Origin: Betaproteobacteria bacterium
GTDB taxonomy: Bacteria > Pseudomonadota > Gammaproteobacteria > Burkholderiales > SG8-41
Direction: 5' to 3'
Length of the DNA: 36,742 nucleotides
NCBI GenBank assembly: GCA_016199485.1
Contig: JACQGO010000333.1
Span: 1-36,742 of the forward strand
The position numbers and the translations under genes are program-made. Positions 21,428-29,503 of this stretch are shown piece after piece; position 1 is the first letter of the stretch, and every line of letters begins with the position of its first letter. The notes below the pieces were generated by a model. That model had not been told where the DNA came from. It was given only the letters and a program-made list of their open reading frames with translations, and did no database searches.

Positions 21428-22405
21428 TCAGGTCATTCGCCGTACCGCGGGCGCCGCCGAGCGCAACCGCGCGAGATCGACATCCCTGCCTGCGAGCGCC
21501 CTCTGGACGACATCGCGCGTAAGGTGGGGCGCATAGAGCGAAATGAAGGAAAACATGTAGCTTCGGAGCCAGGCGTGCTTGCGGACGAGCACGTTGAGCA
21601 TGCCCACCTTGAACAGGCGGTCCGCGTCCAGCGCGCGCAGCTTGCGGTCCTTGGCGGGATCGAGCGCGATGCGCGGCAGGATCGCGATTCCCATCCCGCG
21701 TTCGACGTACGCCTTGCTGACATCGGCGTCGACCGCGCTCAGCACGATGCGCGGCTTGAGCCCCGCTGCGGAAAAAGCGTCGGTGACGGCGCGTCTCGCG
21801 CTGAACGCGGGGTCGAAGGTGATCAGGGGAAAACGCGCGAGCTTCGCCAACGTCAGGCGGCGCTCCTTGAGGATGGGATGGTCGTGCCGGGCCACGATGC
21901 AGCGCGCGAGGCGGTAGGCGGGCAGCGCGATCAGCTCGTCGAAAGACCGCTCGGTTTCGGTCGCGATCGCGATATCCGCCTCGCCCGCGGCCACCAGCTC
22001 GCAGCACTGCACGGGGTTTCCCTGCCGCAACGTCAGTCCCACCCCGGGGAAACGGCGCGTAAACGACTCGATGACCTGCGGCAGCGAGTAGCGGGCCTGG
22101 GTATGGGTGGTGGCGATGGTGAGATCGCCGGCGTCCTGGCGCGAGTATTCCTTGCCGATGAGACGCAGGTTCTCCAGGTCCCGCAGCACCCTTTCCGCCA
22201 CCCGGGCAACCTCGCGCCCGGGCGGGGTGAGCGATTCGATCTTGTTTTTCCTGCGGCGGAAGATCGTGATGCCCAACTCGTCCTCGATTTCGCGCACCTG
22301 CCGGCTGATGCCCGGCTGGGACTTGTGCAGGACCTCCGCCGCGGTGGAAATCTTCATGCCCTGCTTGATGACCTCGCAAATCGCCCGCAACTGATGGATG
22401 TTCAT
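21428..22405 (-). CDS. CysB-like LysR-family transcriptional regulator
   Basis: The 325-residue protein begins MNIHQLRAICEVIKQGMKIS with a winged HTH (residues 1-60: VLHKSQPGISRQVREIEDEL). The effector domain has IATTHTQARYSLPQVIESF, the CysB/Cbl signature, plus VDADVSKAYVERGMGIAILP and LRSYMFSFISLYAPHLTRDV. CysB proteins sense sulfur metabolites, but this branch also controls catabolic genes. ATG 22405 is used, with GGAGG 9 nt upstream. It is divergent from the Bug/hydrolase operon and upstream of the MmgE/PrpD pair, so it probably regulates either or both. The inducer is unknown. Confidence 0.87.
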   Translation of the reverse strand: MNIHQLRAICEVIKQGMKISTAAEVLHKSQPGISRQVREIEDELGITIFRRRKNKIESLTPPGREVARVAERVLRDLENLRLIGKEYSRQDAGDLTIATTHTQARYSLPQVIESFTRRFPGVGLTLRQGNPVQCCELVAAGEADIAIATETERSFDELIALPAYRLARCIVARHDHPILKERRLTLAKLARFPLITFDPAFSARRAVTDAFSAAGLKPRIVLSAVDADVSKAYVERGMGIAILPRIALDPAKDRKLRALDADRLFKVGMLNVLVRKHAWLRSYMFSFISLYAPHLTRDVVQRALAGRDVDLARLRSAAPAVRRMT

Positions 22406-22429
22406 CGGGCGCGTCCTCCCCGGCGGCAC

Positions 22430-22497
22430 ACTATCAGAAAAACGAATGGTACTATCAGAAGCCCTTCATTGACCACATAGCGCGGGGCATCTAACAT
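22430..22497 (+). promoter_or_regulatory. Promoter and activator-type repeats of the Bug/hydrolase operon
   Basis: TTGACC (22469-22474), 17 bp, then TAACAT (22492-22497) form a good rightward promoter. Just upstream are two exact ACTATCAGAA repeats (22430-22439, 22451-22460) spaced 21 bp, placing them on the same face of the helix and about where LysR-type activators bind. The mRNA leader to the ATG at 22647 would be about 140 nt; no riboswitch-like fold was recognised in it. Confidence 0.58.
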
Positions 22498-22646
22498 GAA
22501 AATGGAAATTGTCAGTGAACCCCGTCAACTGGCGGAGTCCCGTTGAGCAGGTCCGTCCGTCGCGACACCGCGCCAACGTGATTGCGGCAGATCGCATCGT
22601 ATGGTGGTCAGCGAAACCGGCCCCGCGTGAAGAGAAGGAGACGAGA

Positions 22647-23630
22647 ATGCGCGCGATTGCGCTCGTGCGTCCTGCGACGCTGAACATTCTGCTGTGCCTC
22701 GCCGGGTTCGCTCTCCAGAGCGCATTCGCGCAGAGTTATCCGGTGAAGCCGATCCGGCTCATCCTGGGTTTCCCGCCGGGCGGCGGCGTGGATGTCGTCG
22801 CCCGCCAGCTCGTTCCCAAATTGAGCGAGCAACTGGGCCAGCAGGTGGTGATCGAAAATCGTCCCGGCGCCGGGGGTAACATCGCGTTCGAGCTGCTCGC
22901 CAATGCGCCTGCCGACGGCTATTCGCTCATGATGACCACGCCTACACTCACGGTCAATCCGGGCCTGTACCGCAAGGTGGCTTACGATCCGCTGAACGAT
23001 TTTGCGCCGGTGGCGATGGTCGCTTCCACGATCTATATGCTGGTAGTCCATCCCTCCCTGCCGGTGAAATCAGTGAAGGAACTGATCGCGCTCGCCGGGG
23101 CCAAGCCGCGCGAGCTTACCTACTCGTCCGGCGGCAACGGCGCGGCGGCGCACCTCGCCGGCGAGATGTTCAAGAGCATGACCAGGATCGACGTGGTGCA
23201 CGTGCCCTACAAGGGAATCGCGCCGGCTCTCGTCGCGTTGCTGAGCGGCGAGGCGCAGCTCACCTTCGGCAGTCTGCCCTCCACGCTGCCGCACGTCAGG
23301 GCGGGAAAGCTGAGGGCGCTCGCGGTGACGAGCGCCGCGCGATCGAGGTTCGTTCCCGAGCTGCCCTCGATCGCCGAGGCGGGGGTGCCCGGTTATGAAA
23401 CGACGGCCTGGTACGGAGTCATCGCGCCCGCGAAAACGCCGAAGGCGATCGTGACCCGGCTGGCGAGCGAGCTTACGAAAGTTCTCGGTCTGGAGGAGGT
23501 CAAGGGCCGCTTCTCGAGCCAGAGCATCGAGGTCGTCACCAGCACGCCGGAGCGATTCGGCGAATTCATCAGGACCGAGCTTGCCAAGTGGCGCAATGTG
23601 GTCAAGACTTCGGGCATGCGTGTCGACTGA
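22647..23630 (+). CDS. Bug/TctC-family periplasmic solute-binding protein 1
   Basis: The 327-residue protein has a signal peptide (MRAIALVRPATLNILLCLAG, cleavage near AFA-QS). Bug-family hallmarks follow: YPVKPIRLILGFPPGGGVDV, VIENRPGAGGNIAFEL, the ligand-loop region DGYSLMMTTPTL, VVHVPYKGIAPAL and VPGYETTAWYGVIAP. Bug proteins bind carboxylates or similar small solutes in the periplasm; the family is heavily expanded in Burkholderiales, mostly without dedicated membrane partners, as here. AAGGAG is 6 nt before the ATG. First gene of the operon controlled by the promoter at 22469, with the hydrolase 13 nt downstream. Confidence 0.88.
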   Translation: MRAIALVRPATLNILLCLAGFALQSAFAQSYPVKPIRLILGFPPGGGVDVVARQLVPKLSEQLGQQVVIENRPGAGGNIAFELLANAPADGYSLMMTTPTLTVNPGLYRKVAYDPLNDFAPVAMVASTIYMLVVHPSLPVKSVKELIALAGAKPRELTYSSGGNGAAAHLAGEMFKSMTRIDVVHVPYKGIAPALVALLSGEAQLTFGSLPSTLPHVRAGKLRALAVTSAARSRFVPELPSIAEAGVPGYETTAWYGVIAPAKTPKAIVTRLASELTKVLGLEEVKGRFSSQSIEVVTSTPERFGEFIRTELAKWRNVVKTSGMRVD

Positions 23631-23643
23631 CGAGGAAACGGGG

Positions 23644-24981
23644 ATGGATAGCGCGCTGGCCGGGGAGCGGCGGTTCAATTTCCGGTATTTTCCCGAGAAC
23701 TACATGTGGTCGCAGGGCATGATGCTCGCGATCGAGATGGCGCGCTGGGGCGGCTCGGCCATCAGCGAGGTCGACCGTGTCGGGCGGCGGCTCAAGGACC
23801 GGCTCGGCGACAACGATGCGTGGGGAGCCGAATGGGAGGCCGAAGCGCGGCGCGTCGAGCAGATGGGCGATGATGCCGTTGCCGGGAAACGTTACCTGAC
23901 GGCGGGCGCGCACTACCTGCGCGCCGCGGTGTACTACTTCTGCGGGGAGCGTTTCGTGCCGCTGGGCGCGAAGAAACTGGAGCTCTACAAGAACTGCCTG
24001 CGCTGCTTCCGCCTCGGCATCCGGTGGCGCTATCCGGGCATCGAGCGCGTCGAAGTGCCGTATGAGGGCGGCGCGCCGGAGCGAGGAGCAGGGGACCCCG
24101 AATCGCGGGGATGCGACCGCAAAGGCGCGCATCAGCCCGCGGTTTCGAATTCCGGCGCTCTTGTGCCCGCTCGCGGGTCGCATCCCGCAGGCGGAAGCCC
24201 TGCTTCGCCGTCCGCGGGCACGCTCCCCGCGTGGTTCATGAAAGCGCGCGGCGTGCCGGGCCGCGCGCCGGCGGTGTGCTTCTTCGACGGGCTGGACGCC
24301 GCCAAGGAACTCTCGATTCTGTTCGGGGGCGTGGAGCTCGCGAACCGCGGGATACATACCCTCGCCATCGACGGGCCGGGGCAGGGCGAGGCGCTGCGCT
24401 TGCAGAACATCCCCAGCCGCCATGACTACGAGGTCCCGGCGGCGGCCGCGTACGACTACGTGGCGAGCCGGGCCGACGTCGATCCCGGGCGGGTGGCGGT
24501 GATGGCCTTCAGCATGGGCGGCTATTACGCTCCGCGCGCGACGGCATTCGAGAAGCGCTTTGCCGCCTGCGTCGCCTGGGGCGCGCACTTCGACTACCAC
24601 GCGAACTGGGTCAAGCGCCGCAAGCAATTCGAATCGGGCGGCACCAGGGTCTCGGCCCCGCATTACCAGTTGCCGTGGGTGCTCGGCGTCGCGGACATGG
24701 ACGCAGCGATGAGGAAGCTTGAAAAGTACACGCTGGCGGGCGTCGCCGAGAGAATTGAATGCCCGACGCTCGTGATGCACGGCGAGCGCGACACGCTCTC
24801 GCCGGTGGAGACGGCACACCAGCTCTATAACGCGGTCGGCTCGAAGGTGAAGACACTGAAGATCTTCACCGCGGAGGAGGGCGGCGCCGAGCACTGCCAG
24901 ACCGACAATCGCCTGCTCGGCGCGAACTACGTCGCCGACTGGCTCGCGGAAACGTTGAAGGCAACCCCGCCGCAGCTCTGA
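23644..24981 (+). CDS. Alpha/beta hydrolase (DHPON-hydrolase/FrsA-like) carrying an in-frame repeat insertion
   Basis: The 445-residue protein has an N-terminal helical cap (about 1-135: RYLTAGAHYLRAAVYYFCGE, YPGIERVEVPYEGG) and a C-terminal alpha/beta hydrolase fold. The nucleophile Ser sits in MAFSMGGYY (the usual first Gly of GxSxG is Ala). The acid is likely Asp in MHGERDTLSP and the His in GAEHCQ. This layout resembles 2,6-dihydroxypseudooxynicotine hydrolase-type C-C bond hydrolases and FrsA. Residues about 146-190 are a low-complexity insertion encoded by an inverted-repeat element (24080-24213) between the cap and the core. It may be tolerated as a surface loop. ATG 23644 follows GAGGAAACGGGG. 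It likely cleaves a ring-fission product or ester; substrate unknown. Confidence 0.8.
   Translation: MDSALAGERRFNFRYFPENYMWSQGMMLAIEMARWGGSAISEVDRVGRRLKDRLGDNDAWGAEWEAEARRVEQMGDDAVAGKRYLTAGAHYLRAAVYYFCGERFVPLGAKKLELYKNCLRCFRLGIRWRYPGIERVEVPYEGGAPERGAGDPESRGCDRKGAHQPAVSNSGALVPARGSHPAGGSPASPSAGTLPAWFMKARGVPGRAPAVCFFDGLDAAKELSILFGGVELANRGIHTLAIDGPGQGEALRLQNIPSRHDYEVPAAAAYDYVASRADVDPGRVAVMAFSMGGYYAPRATAFEKRFAACVAWGAHFDYHANWVKRRKQFESGGTRVSAPHYQLPWVLGVADMDAAMRKLEKYTLAGVAERIECPTLVMHGERDTLSPVETAHQLYNAVGSKVKTLKIFTAEEGGAEHCQTDNRLLGANYVADWLAETLKATPPQL
24080..24213. repeat. Imperfect inverted-repeat element inserted in frame in the hydrolase gene
   Basis: The arms at about 24080-24118 and 24175-24213 pair imperfectly. 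The best segment is GGGATGCGACC (24108-24118) against GGTCGCATCCC (24176-24186). Further out, GCGAGGAGCAGGG pairs with a complement of GCGAAGCAGGG. The encoded peptide is rich in Gly, Ser, Pro, Ala and Arg and unlike the rest of the protein. The element keeps the frame open. Confidence 0.6.
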
Positions 24982-25011
24982 CGGCGCCCCGGAACCCGCA
25001 AAAACAGTTTG

Positions 25012-25095
25012 AACCGCCGATGAACGCCGATCATGTCAATGAAGAACTGGTTAGCAGGAGACTTCGTCTGCGTTTATCGGCGTTTATCTGCGGTT
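25012..25095. repeat. Inverted repeat of the 'GCGTTTATC' type
   Basis: Left arm AACCGCCGATGAACGCCGAT (25012-25031) and right arm 25076-25095 match at 18 of 20 positions when complemented, with 44 bp between. The right side also has a tandem GCGTTTATC (25069-25088). I recall similar 'AACCGCGGATAAACGCGGAT' intergenic repeats in proteobacterial genomes. It may act as a terminator between the hydrolase and the next Bug gene, or be a mobile relic. Confidence 0.6.
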
Positions 25096-25118
25096 GATGA
25101 GTGGTTCTGATTTTTGAG

Positions 25119-26096
25119 ATGAGGCTAATGCGCGCTGCTTTGATTTGCACGGCGGTTTCCCTGCTCGTTGCCCCCGGCGCGGGAATCGCGCAGGGCGAGC
25201 GTTATCCGAGCAAGCCGATACGCTTCGTGTTGCCGTTCCCGGCGGGGGGCGCCACCGACCTGGTCGGCCGCACGGTAGCGGAAAAGCTGCAGGAGGGGCT
25301 CAGGCACCCGGTAGTGCTGGATTTTCGCCCCGGCGCCGGCGGTAACCTCGGAACGTCGATCGTGGCGAAGTCTGCGCCCGACGGCTACACGCTGCTCCTG
25401 TGCTCGCCGACGCTCGCGATCAGCCCGAGCATCTACAAGAACCCGGGCTACGACCCGCTGCGCGATCTTGCCCCGATTTCTCTGGCGGCAACGATACCGA
25501 CGCTCGTGGTGGTGCATCCCTCGGTGCCGGTGCGCACGGTGCGCGACCTGATCCAGCTCGCCCGCAAGAGCCCGGGCAAGCTCAACTTCGGCTCGGGCGG
25601 CGTCGGCTCCTCGAATCACCTCGCGGGCGAGCTGTTCAAGTCGCTCGCCAAGGTCAACATCGTGCACGTCCCCTACAAGGGCACCAGCATGGCCATGTTC
25701 GCGCTGATCACCGGCGAGACCGACATGGTGACGATCAGCCCGCCCGCGGCGCTGCCCCTGTTGCGGGAGGGCAAGCTCAGGGCGATCGCGGTACTGCGCA
25801 AGGAGCGCATCGCGGCGCTGCCGGAGGTCCCGACTTCGGCGGAGTCGGGATTGCCCGGGTGGGAGGTCAACACCTGGTACGGCGTATTGACCGTAGCGGG
25901 CACACCGCGCGAGATCATCGCCCAGCTCAACGCCGAGATCGTGAAGGGCCTCGGTTCATCCGACGCACGCAAACGCCTCGCGGTGGCCGGCGCCGAACCG
26001 CGCCCGTCCACGCCCGCCGAGTTCACCGCGTTTCTCAAGTCCGAGATGGAACGCCTGGGAAGGATCGTCCGCGATGCGGGCATCCGGGTGGAGTGA
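25119..26096 (+). CDS. Bug/TctC-family periplasmic solute-binding protein 2
   Basis: The 325-residue protein has a signal peptide (MRLMRAALICTAVSLLVAPG, cleavage near GIA-QG). It then has YPSKPIRFVLPFPAGGATDL, VLDFRPGAGGNLGTSI, DGYTLLLCSPTLAISP, IVHVPYKGTSMAMFALITGE and LPGWEVNTWYGVLTVAG. Start choices are GTG 25101, ATG 25119 and ATG 25128; none has a good ribosome-binding site, and 25119 gives a normal signal peptide. It is separated from the hydrolase by the inverted repeat at 25012-25095, so it may be transcribed independently. It converges on the next Bug gene with only 11 bp between stops and no clear terminator. Confidence 0.86.
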   Translation: MRLMRAALICTAVSLLVAPGAGIAQGERYPSKPIRFVLPFPAGGATDLVGRTVAEKLQEGLRHPVVLDFRPGAGGNLGTSIVAKSAPDGYTLLLCSPTLAISPSIYKNPGYDPLRDLAPISLAATIPTLVVVHPSVPVRTVRDLIQLARKSPGKLNFGSGGVGSSNHLAGELFKSLAKVNIVHVPYKGTSMAMFALITGETDMVTISPPAALPLLREGKLRAIAVLRKERIAALPEVPTSAESGLPGWEVNTWYGVLTVAGTPREIIAQLNAEIVKGLGSSDARKRLAVAGAEPRPSTPAEFTAFLKSEMERLGRIVRDAGIRVE

Positions 26097-26107
26097 ACAC
26101 GTAAAGC

Positions 26108-27076
26108 TTACCGCGCCGGGGAGATCTTGCTGTCGCGCACGACCTTGCCCCAGAACTCCATTTCTTTCGCGATGTGCCGGGCAAACTCTTCCGGAGAAGA
26201 CGCGCGGACCGTCGCACCGACTTGCTGCAGGCGGTTTCGAACTTCCGGAAGGCCGAGCACCCGGCTCAACGCCGAGTGCATCTGGCGGAGGATCGGCTTC
26301 GGCACGCCGGACGGCGCGACGATGCCCCACCAGGAATGCACTTCGTAACCCGGGAATCCCTGCTCGGCTACCGTCGGGACGTCAGGCAACTGTGGCATGC
26401 GCGTCGCGGATGTCACCGCCAGCGCGCGCACCCGCTGGGCTTTCACGAAAGGCGAGACAAAGAAGAAAGTGCCCAATTGCATGGTAATCTGGCCCCCCAT
26501 CACATCGGTAATGACCTGGGCGGGACCCCGATACGCGACTTGCGTGATCCTGAAGCCGGCTCTGTGCTCGAGCAACACCATCGCCAGATGCCCCCGGCTG
26601 CCGACGCCGCTTGATCCCAGGGTGAGCTCGCCGGGTTTCGCCTTCGCAGCGGCGACGATGTCGCCCAGCGTCCGGTAGGGGGAGGCGAGGTTGACCACCA
26701 GCCCGTAGGGCGACGTCGCGAAGAGCATCACCGGAATGAAGTCCTTCAGCGTGTCGTAGGGAAGGCTTTTCTGCAGGCTCGGGTTCGTGGCGTGGCTGTC
26801 GAATATGACCAGATAGTTGTAGCCATCGGGCGTGGATTTGGCGGCGATCGCGCTGCCCACGACGCCGTTGCCGCCGCTGCGATTGTCGATGACGATCTGC
26901 TGGCCGAGGGCGCCCGACAGATGTTCGGCGATGATGCGAGCGATCTGGTCGGAAGATCCGCCTGCGGCGAACGCGGTGATGAAACGAACCGGTTTCGTCG
27001 GCCAGCTCTGGGCCGCCGCGGCCTGCGATGACAACAGCAGGCAGAAGGCAGCCGTCAACCACTTCTCATGCTTCAT
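26108..27076 (-). CDS. Bug/TctC-family periplasmic solute-binding protein 3 (tandem duplicate)
   Basis: The 322-residue protein has a signal peptide (MKHEKWLTAAFCLLLSSQAA, cleavage after AAA-QS). It continues WPTKPVRFITAFAAGGSSDQ, IVIDNRSGGNGVVGSAI, DGYNYLVIFDSHATNPSLQK and AQRVRALAVTSATRMPQLP. The latter segments are shared almost word for word with the neighbour at 27096-28064. GGAGG is 6 nt before ATG 27076. It differs from the other Bug copies in having AYRGPAQV in place of HVPYKG at the ligand-site strand, suggesting a distinct ligand class shared only by this duplicate pair. Confidence 0.87.
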   Translation of the reverse strand: MKHEKWLTAAFCLLLSSQAAAAQSWPTKPVRFITAFAAGGSSDQIARIIAEHLSGALGQQIVIDNRSGGNGVVGSAIAAKSTPDGYNYLVIFDSHATNPSLQKSLPYDTLKDFIPVMLFATSPYGLVVNLASPYRTLGDIVAAAKAKPGELTLGSSGVGSRGHLAMVLLEHRAGFRITQVAYRGPAQVITDVMGGQITMQLGTFFFVSPFVKAQRVRALAVTSATRMPQLPDVPTVAEQGFPGYEVHSWWGIVAPSGVPKPILRQMHSALSRVLGLPEVRNRLQQVGATVRASSPEEFARHIAKEMEFWGKVVRDSKISPAR

Positions 27077-27095
27077 CGCGGTCCTCCTTCTCCGA

Positions 27096-28064
27096 TTACC
27101 GGGTCCCGGAAATCCTGGCGGCACGCACGACCTTGCCCCACAGCTCCATTTCGCGCGCGATATGTCTGGCAAACTCTTCCGGTGTAGACGCCCGGATCGT
27201 CATACCCAGTCGTTCGAGGTGAGCGCGCATTTCGGAGCGGGCGAGCACTCGGCTCAGTTCCGCATGCATGCGCCGCAGGATTCCATTCGGTACGCCGGCG
27301 GGCGCGAGGATACCCCACCACGAATAAAGTTCGTATCCTGGGAATCCCTGCTCGGCGACCGTTGGTACATCGGGCCACTGTTCCATGCGCATGGCGGATG
27401 TGACCGCGAGCGCCCGTACCCGCTGTGCCTTGACGAAAGGCGAGACAAAAAAGAAGGTGCCCATCTGCATCGTGATCTGGCCCCCAATCACTTCGGTCAT
27501 GACTTGCGCGGCGCTCCGATACGGCACCTGTGTGATTCTGAAGCCGGCTCTCTGTTCAAGCAACGCCATTCCCAGGTGCCCGCGGCTGCCGAAGCCGGCG
27601 GATCCCAGGGTCAACTCGCCGGGCCTGGACTTCGCGACGGTGATGATATCGCCGAGCGCCCGGTGAGGCGACGCCGGGTTCACCACCAAACCATACGGTG
27701 AGGTCGCAAAAAGCATGATCGGGGTAAAATCCTTCGCCGTGTCATACGGCAGGTTTTTTTGCAAGCTCGGATTGGTTACATGGCTGTCGAATACCAGCAG
27801 GTAGTTGTAGCCGTCGGGCGTGGACTTGGCGGCTATCGCCGTGCCGACTGCGCCATTGCTGCCGCTGCGGTTGTCGATGATGATTTGCTGACCGAGAGCA
27901 GCCGTGAGACGTTCGGCGATTGGCCGTGCGAGTTGATCAACAGATCCGCCCGGTGCAAACGGGTTGATGAAACGAATTGGTCTTGTGGGCCAGGTTTGGG
28001 CGGCGGCAGGCAGCGACAAAACCAGCACGCAGAAACCAGCCGCAAGCCACTTCATTAGTCTCAT
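27096..28064 (-). CDS. Bug/TctC-family periplasmic solute-binding protein 4 (tandem duplicate)
   Basis: The 322-residue protein is collinear with the downstream copy (19-bp gap) and has the same length. Its signal peptide is MRLMKWLAAGFCVLVLSLPA, cleaved near AAA-QT. Shared blocks include IDNRSGSNGAVGTAIAAKS, DGYNYLLVFDSHVTNPSLQK and GGQITMQMGTFFFVSPFVKA. Differences are spread along the whole length, so the duplication is not recent. GGAGG lies 9 nt before ATG 28064; ATG 28055 is an alternative. The two are likely co-transcribed. No membrane transport genes are nearby. Confidence 0.87.
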   Translation of the reverse strand: MRLMKWLAAGFCVLVLSLPAAAQTWPTRPIRFINPFAPGGSVDQLARPIAERLTAALGQQIIIDNRSGSNGAVGTAIAAKSTPDGYNYLLVFDSHVTNPSLQKNLPYDTAKDFTPIMLFATSPYGLVVNPASPHRALGDIITVAKSRPGELTLGSAGFGSRGHLGMALLEQRAGFRITQVPYRSAAQVMTEVIGGQITMQMGTFFFVSPFVKAQRVRALAVTSAMRMEQWPDVPTVAEQGFPGYELYSWWGILAPAGVPNGILRRMHAELSRVLARSEMRAHLERLGMTIRASTPEEFARHIAREMELWGKVVRAARISGTR

Positions 28065-28156
28065 GTTAACCGTCCTCCTTCGGGGGCAAGTCACGTCAAG
28101 CTCGCTGAACCTAACATGCTGCCGGACGTCACGGGGAAGCGTCTATCCAGGCCGGG

Positions 28157-29170
28157 TCAGTCGATCTTGACGCCGACCCGCTTGACCACGGCCCCCCAGC
28201 GCACCATCTCCTCGCGCATGAACCGGCCGAACTGCTCGGGCGAGCCGCCCGCGATTTCCGCGCCCTGCGCGCCGAAGCGTTCCCGCATTTCGCGCGTGGC
28301 GAGGATGCGGTTAATCTCGACGTTCAGCCTCAGGACGATGTCCCGGGGCGTGCGCGCGGGCGCGAGGAATCCGTACCAGGGGGAGCCCTCGATCCCCTTG
28401 TACCCGAGCTCCTCGAACGTCGGCAGTTGTGGGAACAGCGGATTGCGCTTGGCGCTCGCCGCCGCGAGCGGCCGGAACCGTCCCGCATTGATATGCCCGA
28501 GCAGCGACACGCCGCTGCCGAACAACACCTGTACTTGCCCCGCCACGAGATCCACCACCGCCGGCCCGCTGCCCTTGTAAGGCACGTGCAGCAGATCGAC
28601 TCCGACAGCGGACTTGAATATCTCGCCGAGCAGATGCGGCGCGGTGCCGTTACCTGCGGATGCAAACCGCAGTTCGCCAGGCCTTGCCTTTGCCATCGCA
28701 ATCAGGTCCTTCACGGAAGCGGCCGGGACGTCCCGGTTGACCACCATGATGAGCGGGATCGAGGTGATGTGAATGATCGGGATGAAGTCCTTCACCGGGT
28801 CATAAGGCAGTTTCGAATACAGATGCACGCCGATACCATGCGTGGTGATCGAAGCCTGCAGGATCGTGTATCCGTCGGGCGTGGCCCTGGCCGCAATGTC
28901 AGTGCCGATAATGCCGCTCGCACCGGGCCGGTTGTCGATCACTACCGTACTGCCGAGCGCCTCGCCCAGACGCGGCCCAACGGTCCGCGCAGTGAAATCC
29001 GCTCCCGCGCCCGGAGGCACAGTCACAATGACGCGAATCGGCCGCACGGGGTATGCAACGGCGCCCGCAACAACCCAAGCCTCGCTAAATTCGGGGGTAA
29101 TAATCAGGCCCCCGACTGCAAGCACATGAATGAGCGGTAGGATCCTGAAAGCTCGCAACTGATACTTCAC
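28157..29170 (-). CDS. Bug/TctC-family periplasmic solute-binding protein 5
   Basis: The 337-residue protein has a long, atypical N-terminus (GTG start; RILPLIHVLAVGGLIITPEF as the hydrophobic stretch). YPVRPIRVIVTVPPGAGADF, VIDNRPGASGIIGTDI, DGYTILQASITTHGIGVHLY, LLHVPYKGSGPAVVDLVAGQ and IEGSPWYGFLAPARTPRD follow. The start is uncertain: no Shine-Dalgarno sequence precedes the GTG, and no better in-frame ATG was seen. The Bug fold is complete. It lies 92 bp upstream of the duplicate pair on the same strand and could head that transcript. Confidence 0.84.
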   Translation of the reverse strand: MKYQLRAFRILPLIHVLAVGGLIITPEFSEAWVVAGAVAYPVRPIRVIVTVPPGAGADFTARTVGPRLGEALGSTVVIDNRPGASGIIGTDIAARATPDGYTILQASITTHGIGVHLYSKLPYDPVKDFIPIIHITSIPLIMVVNRDVPAASVKDLIAMAKARPGELRFASAGNGTAPHLLGEIFKSAVGVDLLHVPYKGSGPAVVDLVAGQVQVLFGSGVSLLGHINAGRFRPLAAASAKRNPLFPQLPTFEELGYKGIEGSPWYGFLAPARTPRDIVLRLNVEINRILATREMRERFGAQGAEIAGGSPEQFGRFMREEMVRWGAVVKRVGVKID

Positions 29171-29503
29171 GGCATTTAATCCGGCCTCAAGTCTTGAATA
29201 AGGAACTCCTCATCTCGACTTTCCTGCTCCGCGCGCAAGTGCAAAGCAAGACAAGGCTGGACGAGCATCGGGTAAGATTAAAATCTAGCATATTTCTGTT
29301 AGCTTCGGTAATAGCACAGAACATCGGTAGTGGGTCAGTATGGCCGCAGCGACCAGTGCGGCGGCGCGCGTCGCGGGTAAGCCGTCAAGCGAAGTCTTGT
29401 GTTGACGAGCGCCGACGGCTTGGGTACCCGCAGCGTGCCGTTTGCCGCACCGGGAGCAAAGCCAAACTGACCCACTGCCGCGAGGGGACCCGGTGCACGT
29501 GGA
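29171..29503. other. Gene-free interval holding a MITE-like element
   Basis: This 333-bp interval has no credible gene. Its left third is AT-rich, with AGATTAAAATCT at 29277-29288 as a possible promoter region for the leftward Bug gene. The right part is the inverted-repeat element at 29329-29476. Confidence 0.6.
29329..29476. mobile_element. 148-bp non-autonomous element or IS remnant with 16-bp terminal repeats
   Basis: The ends read AGTGGGTCAGTATGGC (29329-29344) and, complemented from 29461-29476, AGTGGGTCAGTTTGGC: 15 of 16 match. Internal segments also pair, for example GCGGGTAAGCCGTC with GACGGCTTGGGTACCCGC. GTGGGTCAGTTT-type ends are familiar from IS21-family elements, but no transposase is present and no target duplication is evident. 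It is probably a MITE or deletion derivative. Confidence 0.6.

Noticed and set aside
22498-22646. Riboswitch or attenuator in the ~140-nt leader of the Bug/hydrolase operon
   Set aside because: No known riboswitch core, terminator stem with T-run or leader peptide could be recognised by eye.
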